Positions 25,391-33,668 of a stretch of 64,000 nt of DNA are shown here, in pieces. Position numbers and translations under genes: made by a program. Below the pieces are notes generated by a model. That model worked only from the letters and a program-made list of their open reading frames with translations. It did no database searches and was not told where the DNA came from. Origin of the DNA: CBIHON01 sp966211965 (GTDB lineage Bacteria; Pseudomonadota; Gammaproteobacteria; Burkholderiales; Burkholderiaceae_D); the NCBI GenBank assembly GCA_966211965.1, contig CBIHON010000002.1:124001-188000 (forward strand), in the 5' to 3' direction. Positions within the stretch are counted from its first letter, which is position 1. Every line of letters starts with the position of its first letter.

Positions 25391-26109
25391 CCCCCTTTTT
25401 TCGCGAGCTTGCCCGGTTCGACACCAAGCTGTTTGAGCTTGCGGTACAGATGCGTGCGCTCCAGGCCGGTCTTTTCGGCAACCCGCGTCATGCTGCCGCC
25501 TTCGCGCACCAGGTGATGCTCGAAATAGGCTCGCTCAAAGGCGTCGCGCGCCTCGCGCAGGGGCAGTTCGAAGGACAGGGTGAACATTTGCGTATCAGCG
25601 GCCAGCATGGACAAAGGCATGGCGGCGGAATGCATCATGGCAGCGGCGTTGGCGCCGGTGAACGGCATCTCCTGGTGGGTTGCCGCTTGCTCCGCAGGCG
25701 GCGCTGCAGGCCGCATGTGCACATTGGCCGGGCGGGCGCTTTCCTGTCCCCGCGACAAACCTTGCTGGACTGCCTTCAGCAGCTTTTGCAGCGAAATCGG
25801 CTTTTCCAGGAAATTGAGCGCACCGACGCGGGTTGCTTCGACCGCGGTATCGATGGTGGCGTGGCCGGACATCATGATGACCGGCATGGTCAGCATGCCG
25901 TCGCGCTGCCATTCCTTCAACAGGGTGACGCCGTCGGTATCGGGCATCCAGATATCGAGCAGCACCAGGTCCGGCGCGCTGCCGGCACGCGCTTCACGCG
26001 CCTGCTGCGCGTTTTCTGCGGTTATTACGACATGCCCCTCGTCTCCCAGGATTTCCGAGAGCAATTCGCGGATGCCCATTTCATCGTCAACTACCAAGAT
26101 GTTCGCCAT
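25387..26109 (-). CDS. NtrX-like response regulator without AAA+ domain
   Basis: The 240-residue protein has a receiver domain (ILVVDDEMGIRELLSEILGDEGH, phospho-acceptor in LVLLDIWMPDTDG, MMSGHAT, FLEKPIS). After an alanine/proline-rich linker it ends in a Fis-type helix-turn-helix (GGSMTRVAEKTGLERTHLYRKLKQLGV). The sigma54-interacting AAA+ domain of NtrC/NtrX is absent. The cognate kinase is the NtrY-like gene just upstream, separated by a palindromic repeat. Confidence 0.9.
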   Translation of the reverse strand: MANILVVDDEMGIRELLSEILGDEGHVVITAENAQQAREARAGSAPDLVLLDIWMPDTDGVTLLKEWQRDGMLTMPVIMMSGHATIDTAVEATRVGALNFLEKPISLQKLLKAVQQGLSRGQESARPANVHMRPAAPPAEQAATHQEMPFTGANAAAMMHSAAMPLSMLAADTQMFTLSFELPLREARDAFERAYFEHHLVREGGSMTRVAEKTGLERTHLYRKLKQLGVEPGKLAKKGG

Positions 26110-26172
26110 CAGCTTGCTTCTTCCTCAAATCAATCTCATCAAACGTGTCTTCATCTGCCCAAGACCGCCTTG

Positions 26173-26302
26173 GAACCTGTCGCGGTCGCGCCAAATGGGC
26201 GTGATCCGGGACCGTACAGTGCTCGGACTCCTCATGCACCTGAGTGCATCACGGTTCCCGCCCTCCGGTCGAGGCCCGTTTGGCGCGACCCTCAACAGGT
26301 TC
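26173..26302. repeat. Palindromic repeat family D
   Basis: A 130-bp imperfect palindrome. GAACCTGT...GGTCGCGCCAAA on the left pairs with TTTGGCGCGACC...ACAGGTTC on the right. It fills the gap between ntrY and the NtrX-like gene, and its right end directly abuts the TAA stop of ntrY. Confidence 0.75.
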
Positions 26303-28627
26303 TTAATCAATGGGGGCTAACTTTAACAGCAAAATTGACACTTTTGCACCATTTTCGTCAGCTCTGTTCTGGATATCAATTCTTCCGCCATGTTCATCGA
26401 CAATTTTTTTTACCATGGCAAGGCCCAAGCCGGTGCCGCGCGGTTTCGACGTGACATAGGGTTCAAACGCGCGAGCCAATATTTTGGGCGCAAAACCGGG
26501 GCCGTTATCGGTGATGGAGAGGCGTACTGCGGCACGCGTCTCGCCATCCGAGCTACGGTAATGAATTTCTTCGGTGACCACGTCGATTCGCGGCGCAGGG
26601 ATATGGTCGGTCCGATCAGACACGGCATCTTGCGCATTCTGTAACAGGTTATGCACCACTTGGCGCAATTGCGTCGCATCGCCCATGACGCGCGGCAGCG
26701 TCGCGGCAAGCTTGGTGTGAATGATGTCACGTTCGTCGCCGCCCAGGTAAAGATTCAGGATTTCTTCGATCAGGCCATTCAGGTTCAAGGGTGAGAGCAC
26801 GGCCGGCGGCGTTTTTGCATAATCGCGGAAATCATCCACCATGCGTTTCATTGCCGTGACCTGGTTGACGATAGTGGCGGTGCTCTTGCTCAGCATCGCT
26901 GCGTCCGGCTGCGAGAGTTTCGTTTCCAGCTTCATTTGCAAACGCTCGGCCGACAACTGGATCGGTGTCAGCGGATTCTTGATTTCATGCGCTAGGCGCC
27001 GCGCCACCTCACCCCAGGCGATCGATCGCTGGGCCGAAATCACATCGGAAATATCGTCGAACACGACCACATAGCCGGCGCCGCTGATTACCGGCAGGTA
27101 GGAGCCGCGCGCCAACAGCGTGATGTCGTGCTCGCCGTCGCTGCCTTCCATATTGCGCGGGATCTCGATTTGCTGTTGCCAGTGGCGGCTGTCGCGCTTG
27201 GCGCCGCCGGCCGCCGTTTGCGCGCTTTGCTCGGTGAAGGCCCGCGTAATGGCGTCGACGAACGTACGCAGGCCCTCGATCGCGGCCAGCGGCTCACCGA
27301 TATGCGGCTCGAAATCGAGTTGCAGGATGCTTTCAACCGATTCATTGCACGTCACCAATCGGAATTGCCCATCCAGCACCATGACGCCGGCCGACATATT
27401 GGCTAGCACTGATTCCAGATAGGCTTTGGCATTCTCCAGTTCGGTGCGATTTTTTTCGACCGTCGCGCGCGCATCGGCGAGCTGTTTGGTCATGGTGTTG
27501 AAGGATTGCGTCAGGGTGCCGAGTTCGTCCGAGGTAGTGACGATGGGGCGCGGCGAGAGATTGCCTTCGGCCACTGCCTTGGTGCCTTCGGCCAGAAGCA
27601 ATAGCGGTTTGGCGAGGTCGCTGGCGATCAGGAAAGCGCCGGCAATGGCGCCGAAAATCGCCAGCAACAAGGTCAGGGTCAGCGTCACGATGTAGATTTT
27701 GCGCAAACCGGTGCGCGCCAGCGAACGCTCCTGGTACTCGCTATAGGCGGCGCGCAGCGCTTCGGCGTTGGCTGCCAGCGCGGCCGGGACCGGCTGCATC
27801 AATTGCAGGAAGCGCGTCTCGCTCTGCAGCGCCAATGCGTTGCTGGGAGCGGGAATCGCCACCACCACGCGCAGGCGCAAGCTGTTGGCCGCATCGAGCC
27901 GGGTGGGAACGGCCGGGGGCTGGATCGCAACAGCTGGGCTGGAGGCCGCGTTTTTGCTATTGTTTTCGAGGAAATCGACGCCGCCTTCGACCGCCGAAAA
28001 GCCGCGCGACAGGCGTGCTTCGCGCAGCATCGCCGAGGTCGGAAGATCCGGCACCAGTGCGCCGAGGCGGCCGCCGACACTGGCGACGATGCGTCCGCTG
28101 GCCGAAATGATGGCCGCTTCCTGCATCTGGCTTTGGTCGCGCAGGTGCGACAATTGGGTGATTTGCGCAGGTTCGGACAGATCGGACAATTCGAGCGCAA
28201 TGCTGTGCGCTTTGGCCTTGAGGTCGGAGAGCGAAGAGTCGAGCGCAGCCTGGCCGAGCCGCACACCTGAATCAAGCGCAGACTCGACCCGCACGTCGAA
28301 CCAGGATTCGATCGAACGCGACACGAACTGTACCGACACCAGGTAAATCACGGTGCCGGGCAAGATCCCGATCATCGCAAACAGCAACACCAGCCGCGCC
28401 ATCAGCCTGGAGCCGAATTTGCCGCGCCGGTAACGTTTGTACAAACGCCCAAGCAGCAGCAGGACCAAACCCAGCAGGGCGATTGCCACCAAGGCGTTGA
28501 GCCCCAGCAGCCATGGATAATGACGGTCGAAGGTGTTGGAATTTTCGGAAGCGGAAGCCAGCAGGAACAGCAGGATGCCGACCATGGCGCCGCCCACCAC
28601 CAGCACATAGCGCAATACGCGTGTCAC
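26303..28627 (-). CDS. ntrY: NtrY-type sensor histidine kinase
   Basis: The 774-residue membrane kinase starts at GTG 28627, one base pair past the DUF4390 stop. It has N-terminal transmembrane helices, a periplasmic or linker region, and a HAMP segment (LAKPLLLLAEGTKAVAEGNLSPRPIV). A PAS domain (LESVLANMSAGVMVLDGQF) precedes the HisKA H-box (RRLAHEIKNPLTPIQLSAERLQ) and the ATPase domain (NLLQNAQDAV, DNGPGF, GTGLGLAMVKKIVDEHGG). It is paired with the NtrX-like regulator downstream. NtrY/X systems govern nitrogen or redox responses; the precise signal here is unknown. Confidence 0.93.
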   Translation of the reverse strand: MTRVLRYVLVVGGAMVGILLFLLASASENSNTFDRHYPWLLGLNALVAIALLGLVLLLLGRLYKRYRRGKFGSRLMARLVLLFAMIGILPGTVIYLVSVQFVSRSIESWFDVRVESALDSGVRLGQAALDSSLSDLKAKAHSIALELSDLSEPAQITQLSHLRDQSQMQEAAIISASGRIVASVGGRLGALVPDLPTSAMLREARLSRGFSAVEGGVDFLENNSKNAASSPAVAIQPPAVPTRLDAANSLRLRVVVAIPAPSNALALQSETRFLQLMQPVPAALAANAEALRAAYSEYQERSLARTGLRKIYIVTLTLTLLLAIFGAIAGAFLIASDLAKPLLLLAEGTKAVAEGNLSPRPIVTTSDELGTLTQSFNTMTKQLADARATVEKNRTELENAKAYLESVLANMSAGVMVLDGQFRLVTCNESVESILQLDFEPHIGEPLAAIEGLRTFVDAITRAFTEQSAQTAAGGAKRDSRHWQQQIEIPRNMEGSDGEHDITLLARGSYLPVISGAGYVVVFDDISDVISAQRSIAWGEVARRLAHEIKNPLTPIQLSAERLQMKLETKLSQPDAAMLSKSTATIVNQVTAMKRMVDDFRDYAKTPPAVLSPLNLNGLIEEILNLYLGGDERDIIHTKLAATLPRVMGDATQLRQVVHNLLQNAQDAVSDRTDHIPAPRIDVVTEEIHYRSSDGETRAAVRLSITDNGPGFAPKILARAFEPYVTSKPRGTGLGLAMVKKIVDEHGGRIDIQNRADENGAKVSILLLKLAPID

Positions 28628-28629
28628 GG

Positions 28630-29226
28630 TTATTCCGCTTTAAAGGTGAAACGCTTCCAGTCGGATGCAAAGCGCCAGTCGCTGTTGTTCAGCGCGTTGA
28701 TCTGGAAAGGCTTGGGCAGGTGCGCCATATCCAATCCTATGCGCAGCGCCACCGTATAGACTTCGCCGGCTTTCAATGCGCCTTTGTCCGCGATCACCCA
28801 GCGGCTCGGGCGGCGCAGCAGCGACAGCGCATCGTCAAGGGTAGGAAAATTTTGTTGCAGGCTGCCGACGACGCCGGCTCGATACTGGCGGGTCAGTACG
28901 TTGTAGTCGATTCGGATGGTGCGTGAGGTATTGATCGCCGTTTCGTCGAACCAGTACCAGCGCGGCCGGGTTACTCTGACATCGATCGTGAAGTGCAGCG
29001 GAACGCCATGGGTGATGACTTCTTCCAGTCCACGATTGAGGTCGAAGGCGAAGCTGGCGGCCAGCTTGTAACCTTCGTCGGAACTTTCGATGCCGGCGCG
29101 CGTGAGTTCGATGCCTTCTGCACCGGCCACAGGGGAGACGAGCACCGACGCCGCCAGCAGCCAGCAGGTCAGAAGATGAAGGAATCGTCTCGTCACTCGT
29201 AGGGGTACGGAGGCAAATCCGTTCAA
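28630..29226 (-). CDS. DUF4390 exported protein
   Basis: The 198-residue product has a signal peptide (LLTCWLLAASVLVSPVAGAEG). The mature domain with VPLHFTIDVRVTRPRWYWFDE and PSRWVIADKGALKAGEVY is typical of DUF4390. The family regularly lies upstream of ntrY in Betaproteobacteria, as here, suggesting a periplasmic partner of the kinase. No biochemical function is established. Confidence 0.88.
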   Translation of the reverse strand: MNGFASVPLRVTRRFLHLLTCWLLAASVLVSPVAGAEGIELTRAGIESSDEGYKLAASFAFDLNRGLEEVITHGVPLHFTIDVRVTRPRWYWFDETAINTSRTIRIDYNVLTRQYRAGVVGSLQQNFPTLDDALSLLRRPSRWVIADKGALKAGEVYTVALRIGLDMAHLPKPFQINALNNSDWRFASDWKRFTFKAE

Positions 29227-29331
29227 AAGGGTTGAAAAGCCATGGGAAGCGGGTAGCCGTGCGGCCTCGAGTTTGCGGTTGCCGGCTGGTTCATATGGCT
29301 TCTTGGAAAACTGGTTTTAAACTTTAATGTG

Positions 29332-30648
29332 CTAACCGGCAGGCTTTTGAAACAGCGCGAGAAACAAGCCGTCGTGATCCTGCTCCGGATTCGCCATCGG
29401 CAACAACTGACCGGGCGCTGCAAGCCTGACCGCATGATTGCGTACTGCGAAAGCGGCTGCCTGAGCTTCGGACTCCTGCGGCCACAGAGAGCATGTCACG
29501 AACAACAATTTACCATCGGGCTGCAGCATCTGCCAAAGGTTGTCGAGAATTTTCGCGGAAAGTGTTGCAAGTTGAGCAGTATCCCCCTTGCGCCGCAGCC
29601 AGCGGATATCCGGATGGCGGCGCACGATGCCGGAGGCGGTGCAAGGCACGTCGGCCAGGATGCGATCGAACGGCTTTCCATCCCACCAGCTGCGGCCGCC
29701 AGCGTCGCCGACCTGGAGCTTGGCATCGAGCTGCAGGCGTTGCAGATTTTCGGCGATGCGCGGCAGGCGCTTGGCGTCGCTGTCGAGCGCGGTCAGGTCG
29801 ACGTCGGCGCATTCGAGGATGTGGCCGGTCTTGCCGCCCGGCGCGGCACAGGCATCCAGCACGCGCATGCCATTCTGCACATCGAGCAGGGGCGCCGCCA
29901 ATTGCGCAGCGGCATCCTGCACAGAGACCAGGCCGTCGCCAAAGCCGGGAATCTGGCCAACCGGCAGCGGTTGCAGCAAGCGCACCGCATCCGGTCCGAT
30001 GCGGACCGTGGCGATTGCGCGTTCCGACAACAGCTTCATGTAATCGGCGGCGCTGGTCTTGCGGCGATTGACGCGCAGAGTCAGAGGCGGAGCGGCATTG
30101 CCGGCCTCGAGGATGGCTTTCCACTGCTGCGGATAGGCCGATTTCATTGCATCGATCCACCAAACGGGATAATTCCAGGCGGCGGCCGGATTTTTCAAGA
30201 CTTGCGGCAGCAATGCCTCGCGCTCACGCAGGAAACGCCGCAGAACCGCATTCACCATGCCTTTTGCATGCGCCATGTCCGGGTCGGATGCAGCGGCGGT
30301 TACTGCCTGGTCGACCACGGTAAAGGCACTGTAGGGGGCGTTCGCGGTTGCGTCTCCAGAACCCGAAACCAGGCTAAGCGCACAGCACAGCAAGCCATGC
30401 AGCACCGGCGGCGACGGCGCCTTGTTTGCCAGCAGCGCGAGCAGCGCCTCGGTCCGTCCCAAATGACGCATGGTGCGATAGGCGATGTCCTGGGTCGCGC
30501 CGCGCGCTTGCGGCGGGCTGGCGTTTTGCGCGAAGACGTAAGAGAGCGCTTGCGGCAGGGCGGTGCCGCTGCGCACTTGCGCGACGGCCAGCGCAGCACC
30601 GCGCAGGCTGAAAGCGAGGGAGTCGGTTTTCAGAGGGGAGATCGACAT
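29332..30648 (-). CDS. rsmB: 16S rRNA (cytosine-967-C5)-methyltransferase
   Basis: The 438-residue product from ATG 30648 has an N-terminal NusB-like domain (AQDIAYRTMRHLGRTEALLALL) and a C-terminal SAM methyltransferase domain. The latter has VLDACAAPGGKTGHILE, the motif IV PCTASGIVRRHPDIRW and the catalytic TCSLWPQE. It methylates C967 of 16S rRNA. Its start overlaps the stop of the LysE gene (TAATG), so it is probably co-transcribed. Confidence 0.95.
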   Translation of the reverse strand: MSISPLKTDSLAFSLRGAALAVAQVRSGTALPQALSYVFAQNASPPQARGATQDIAYRTMRHLGRTEALLALLANKAPSPPVLHGLLCCALSLVSGSGDATANAPYSAFTVVDQAVTAAASDPDMAHAKGMVNAVLRRFLREREALLPQVLKNPAAAWNYPVWWIDAMKSAYPQQWKAILEAGNAAPPLTLRVNRRKTSAADYMKLLSERAIATVRIGPDAVRLLQPLPVGQIPGFGDGLVSVQDAAAQLAAPLLDVQNGMRVLDACAAPGGKTGHILECADVDLTALDSDAKRLPRIAENLQRLQLDAKLQVGDAGGRSWWDGKPFDRILADVPCTASGIVRRHPDIRWLRRKGDTAQLATLSAKILDNLWQMLQPDGKLLFVTCSLWPQESEAQAAAFAVRNHAVRLAAPGQLLPMANPEQDHDGLFLALFQKPAG

Positions 30649-31286
30649 TAATTCTTCGTAAGGGCAAGCTTGGCGCCGAGGGCAATGAAGGCCGCGCCGA
30701 CGCTGCGCTCCAGCCATAGTTTGATGTAGGGACTATTGCTCGCGCGCCGGGTCAGGGTGCCGGCCAGAAAGGCGGTGCCGCTATTCCAGCCAGTGGTGAT
30801 GAGAACGAAAACCGCACCTAGCACAAGAAAAGCCAGAGTTTTCTGCGGCGAATCGGGGCGCACGAATTGCGGGAAAAACGAGAGGAAAAACAGTACGACT
30901 TTGGGATTGAGGACATTGGTCAGGACCGCTTGCCAAAAGATCGTCGGCAGCGGCCGGGGAATCGGTGCCATGCCGGCCTTGGTTCCATGCCCTGGTTTTG
31001 CCAGCAGCATGCGAATTCCAAGATAGACCAGGTAAGCGCCGCCGGCCAGCTTGACCAGGGTGAACGCGGTAGCCGATGCGGCCAGAATGGCGGTAAGACC
31101 GAACGCCGACAGGACGGCATGTATGCAGCAACCGAAGGAAATGCCGAGCGAGGATACCAGTCCGGCGGCCCGGCCTTGCGCGACGCTGCGGCCGACGATG
31201 TAGGCGGTATCCGGGCCGGGCGTGGCGTTCAGCAATAGGACGGCTAGGCAGAACAGGCCGAAGTTGGAAATGCCGAAGAGGGTCAT
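30648..31286 (-). CDS. LysE/RhtB-family translocator
   Basis: The 212-residue membrane protein from ATG 31286 has about six helices and the family signature LLLNATPGPDTAYIVGRSVAQGRAAGLVSSLGISFG. RhtB-type proteins export amino acids such as homoserine, threonine or lysine; the substrate is unassigned. Longer frames to 31409 lack support. It is the first gene of the run through rsmB, DUF4390 and ntrY. Confidence 0.92.
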   Translation of the reverse strand: MTLFGISNFGLFCLAVLLLNATPGPDTAYIVGRSVAQGRAAGLVSSLGISFGCCIHAVLSAFGLTAILAASATAFTLVKLAGGAYLVYLGIRMLLAKPGHGTKAGMAPIPRPLPTIFWQAVLTNVLNPKVVLFFLSFFPQFVRPDSPQKTLAFLVLGAVFVLITTGWNSGTAFLAGTLTRRASNSPYIKLWLERSVGAAFIALGAKLALTKN

Positions 31287-31541
31287 GATAGGGGCGTCAG
31301 CGATGTTCAATAGGTAAAGACGTGATTGTAGCGGGATGGACCGGCATGCGCGCGGGGCAGCGACGAATTCAGCTGCATCTTGCCGCTCTAGCGGATTCGG
31401 AGCAGGCATTTTTAGGCGCCCGTGGCCGGCATGGCCGGATATCGCTTGCTTTAGGCTGGACCTGCCGGCTTTCGAATTTATTTATCAACCTGATCGAGGA
31501 CGGATGACCGGCAATCTGACGCTTGGGCAAGAGCAGATCGA
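31287..31541. other. Intergenic stretch with no recognised gene
   Basis: Between the LysE start and the first of two back-to-back palindromic repeats I see no gene with a ribosome site or recognisable domain. It probably contains the promoter of the LysE-rsmB operon. Confidence 0.5.
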
Positions 31542-31797
31542 CTAAGTGCCTATTCCGGTAGGTGTCACACCCGGTTTGCTGTCCCTCCGTGGCGAGGCCG
31601 GCGCTGGTCGTCGCAGCATGGCTCGCCATGCGTTCTCCTCACCCTTGCCGGGCGCGCGCCTACGCCGGGCACCAGCGCTTGCAAGCGCTGACTGTTGCGC
31701 AGGCGGCTCGAATGCGGTCCGGATTTCCTGCTTCACCGTTGGCCGCGCCACGGAGGGACAGCAATCCAGGCGCGCTCCCTATCGGAATAGGCACTAG
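31542..31797. repeat. Large palindromic repeat family C
   Basis: A 256-bp element with inverted arms of about 55 bp. CTAAGTGCCTATTCCGGTAGG...TTGCTGTCCCTCCGTGGCG on the left pairs, with several mismatches, with the complement on the right ending GGAATAGGCACTAG. The centre has a GCGCTTGCAAGCGC palindrome. There is no convincing gene inside. It shares its right CTAG with the next repeat, so the two are joined end to end. A diverged arm occurs at 5733-5772. Confidence 0.8.
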
Positions 31798-31918
31798 AAC
31801 AGTTTCAGCCTGACCGTACACGGCCAATCTTGCGCCTGCGATGCTCGCCGTACCATTCGTACGGTTGCGCTTCTCGGCTCTACCTTGGCTCCTGTACGGT
31901 CAGGCTGAAACTGCTCTA
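31794..31918. repeat. Palindromic repeat family B, copy 3
   Basis: A 125-bp palindrome almost identical to the copy at 9489-9614 (arms AGAACAGTTTCAGCCTGACC and complement). It starts at the CTAG that ends the preceding repeat, and its right end CTCTA supplies the TAG stop of the histidine-tailed transporter. Confidence 0.85.
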
Positions 31919-32965
31919 ATGCGGATGCCGGTGATGAATATCCGGAAAATGCTCGTGACTATGCGTCAGCGCCTCGTGCCGGTGGGGATGGCTATGCGCT
32001 TGCGTCTCATCCCACGGAAAGTCGTGGTCATGCCGGTGATGCGCATCGTGGCTGTGGGTGTGGGTATGCCACATCGGCTCGTGGTGATGCAGATGGCTGT
32101 GCCTTTCGCTGATGTGCAGCCAGATGCCGGCCGCCATCAATAACGTGGCCGGATAAAACAAGAGGCCCGGCACGTCGTGCAGCAGCAGGATGGCGATCAC
32201 CGCCCCGGCAAACGGCGCGGCCGAAAAATAGGCGCCGGTACGTGCCGTGCCGAGATGGCGCAAGGCCAATACGTACAACACCAGGCTAAGGCCGTAGCCG
32301 CACAGACCGATCACACCTGCGCTTAAAACCACGGCCCCCGCCGGGCGTGCGGCGCCGAGCATCCAGGCCAGAGACAAGTTGACGGCCGCCGCCGCCAAGC
32401 CTTTGATCGCGGTAATCTGCACTGCATCGCTGGCCGAGATCTTGCGCGTCAGATTATTGTCGATAGCCCAGCACAGGCAAGCGCCGATGATCAGGAGCGC
32501 CCCCCAAGGAAGACCGAATTGCGGCCGCTGTTCCCATGACAGCAGGAGTCCGGCCAGCACGATGAGCAGCATGCCGATGAAGATGCGCCGGTCGAATTGT
32601 TCCTTGAAGACGAACCAGGCCAGCACGGCCGTCAACACCCCTTCCAGATTGAGCAGCAGCGACGCGGTCGAGGCGGGCGTCACGGCGAGGCCGAGCATCA
32701 GCAAGACCGGCCCGGCGACGCCGCCGCACAGAATGGCGCCGGCCAGCCATCGCATATCGGATGCGCCGAGCTGCGCTTCCGATGCGGCGTCATGCGCCAG
32801 CAAACGCCGCAACAACAGCCAGGCGCCGAGTCCGGCGCCACTGCCCAGATACAGCAATCCGGCCAGCATGACAGGGTTGATTTGCCCGATCAGGACTTTT
32901 GCAAGAGGGGTGCTTGCGCCGAACAGCGCAGCCGCCGCCAAAGCGTAGAGAATGCCGTGGTTCAT
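31916..32965 (-). CDS. DMT (EamA) transporter with histidine-rich C-terminal tail
   Basis: The 349-residue protein has ten predicted membrane helices in two EamA repeats (GILYALAAAALFGASTPLAKVLIGQINPVMLAGLLYLGSG; LGTARTGAYFSAAPFAGAVIAILLLHD). The last 66 residues are a cytosolic tail with 25 histidines in HSHLHHH, HTHTHSH, HHRHDHD, HSHPHRH and HSHEH patterns, as in zinc/nickel transporters. This suggests metal binding or metal transport, unlike ordinary EamA proteins. The reading frame ends at a TAG from the palindromic repeat, so the tail may have been trimmed or extended. Its ATG overlaps the stop of the truncated lipase gene. Confidence 0.88.
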   Translation of the reverse strand: MNHGILYALAAAALFGASTPLAKVLIGQINPVMLAGLLYLGSGAGLGAWLLLRRLLAHDAASEAQLGASDMRWLAGAILCGGVAGPVLLMLGLAVTPASTASLLLNLEGVLTAVLAWFVFKEQFDRRIFIGMLLIVLAGLLLSWEQRPQFGLPWGALLIIGACLCWAIDNNLTRKISASDAVQITAIKGLAAAAVNLSLAWMLGAARPAGAVVLSAGVIGLCGYGLSLVLYVLALRHLGTARTGAYFSAAPFAGAVIAILLLHDVPGLLFYPATLLMAAGIWLHISERHSHLHHHEPMWHTHTHSHDAHHRHDHDFPWDETQAHSHPHRHEALTHSHEHFPDIHHRHPH

Positions 32966-33153
32966 CGGGCTGCCGGCGTTAGCCGGACGCTCGCATGCTT
33001 ATAGCACTCGCCATGCTCGCCCAGGCCATGAATCAATACAAAGCCGCGCCGCTCGTCTTGCGCGTGTTCGATCAAATTATCTGCAATGAAAAGTGCGGTG
33101 CCGTCGGCCGCCCTCAGCACTGTTTCGCGCGCCGCACTCCTCACCTCCGCCAT
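32962..33153 (-). pseudogene. Truncated alpha/beta hydrolase (lysophospholipase-like), N-terminal remnant
   Basis: The frame starts at ATG 33153, overlapping the DUF1840 stop by ATGA, and encodes only 63 residues. ETVLRAADGTALFIADNL...RRGFVLIHGLGEHGECY is the N-terminal strand and oxyanion HGLGEH motif of monoacylglycerol-lipase-type hydrolases of about 280 residues. After HGLGEHGECY the sequence becomes unrelated and stops. The nucleophile, acid and histidine are missing. A deletion joining this gene to the start of the transporter is the simplest explanation. Confidence 0.7.
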
Positions 33154-33497
33154 CAAACTCCCCACATCACATCCTGGCGTTCCTTTTGGGCTGCGCGCAG
33201 CATTTCCAACAAGGGATAGGCGCGTGCTGCAAAACTGACCGCTTCGGCCGGTTCGTGGTCGCTGTCGTCGCCGGCGTCGCCATGGTGCGCCACCACATCG
33301 CGCTCTACCTCTTCCGAACCGGAATGTAATTTGCTCTCGGCAATTTCGGCCTCGAGCACGCGTACGGCGTTGCCTGCTTCAGCCGCAGTGATGACGCCGC
33401 GATTGGCGTCCTTGTGCAGGAGGTCGAGGATGCGCTTGGCGTGTTCCCGGTACATCAACACTTCAGCGGCGGCTTTGGATTTGAACGTGATTAACAT
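33153..33497 (-). CDS. DUF1840 family protein
   Basis: The 114-residue protein (MLITFKSKAAAEVLMYREHAKRILDLLHKDANRGVITAAEAGNAVRVLEAEI) matches DUF1840, a small cytoplasmic betaproteobacterial family of unknown function. The stop overlaps the truncated hydrolase start, indicating an original two-gene operon. Confidence 0.87.
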   Translation of the reverse strand: MLITFKSKAAAEVLMYREHAKRILDLLHKDANRGVITAAEAGNAVRVLEAEIAESKLHSGSEEVERDVVAHHGDAGDDSDHEPAEAVSFAARAYPLLEMLRAAQKERQDVMWGV

Positions 33498-33668
33498 AGA
33501 GCCTCCATGTGTTTGTGATGATCAAACCATAGCATGACTTGCACGCCATGCGTTGCACAAAACGCGGCTCGCCATACTTTTTTGGCAGAGATTTCGTGTG
33601 CGTCGGGAACGGTTTGCAAGTCCGGTTTTGCGCTCAATCATTGAGGGACAGGCATTCCCGGCTACCTT

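Noticed and set aside
29329..30651. 440-codon open frame antisense to rsmB
   Set aside because: rsmB is intact with catalytic TCSL and SAM motifs, so this is a shadow.
32379..32948. Plus-strand frame opposite the histidine-tailed transporter
   Set aside because: It is the complement of transmembrane-coding sequence and has no motif or start signal.
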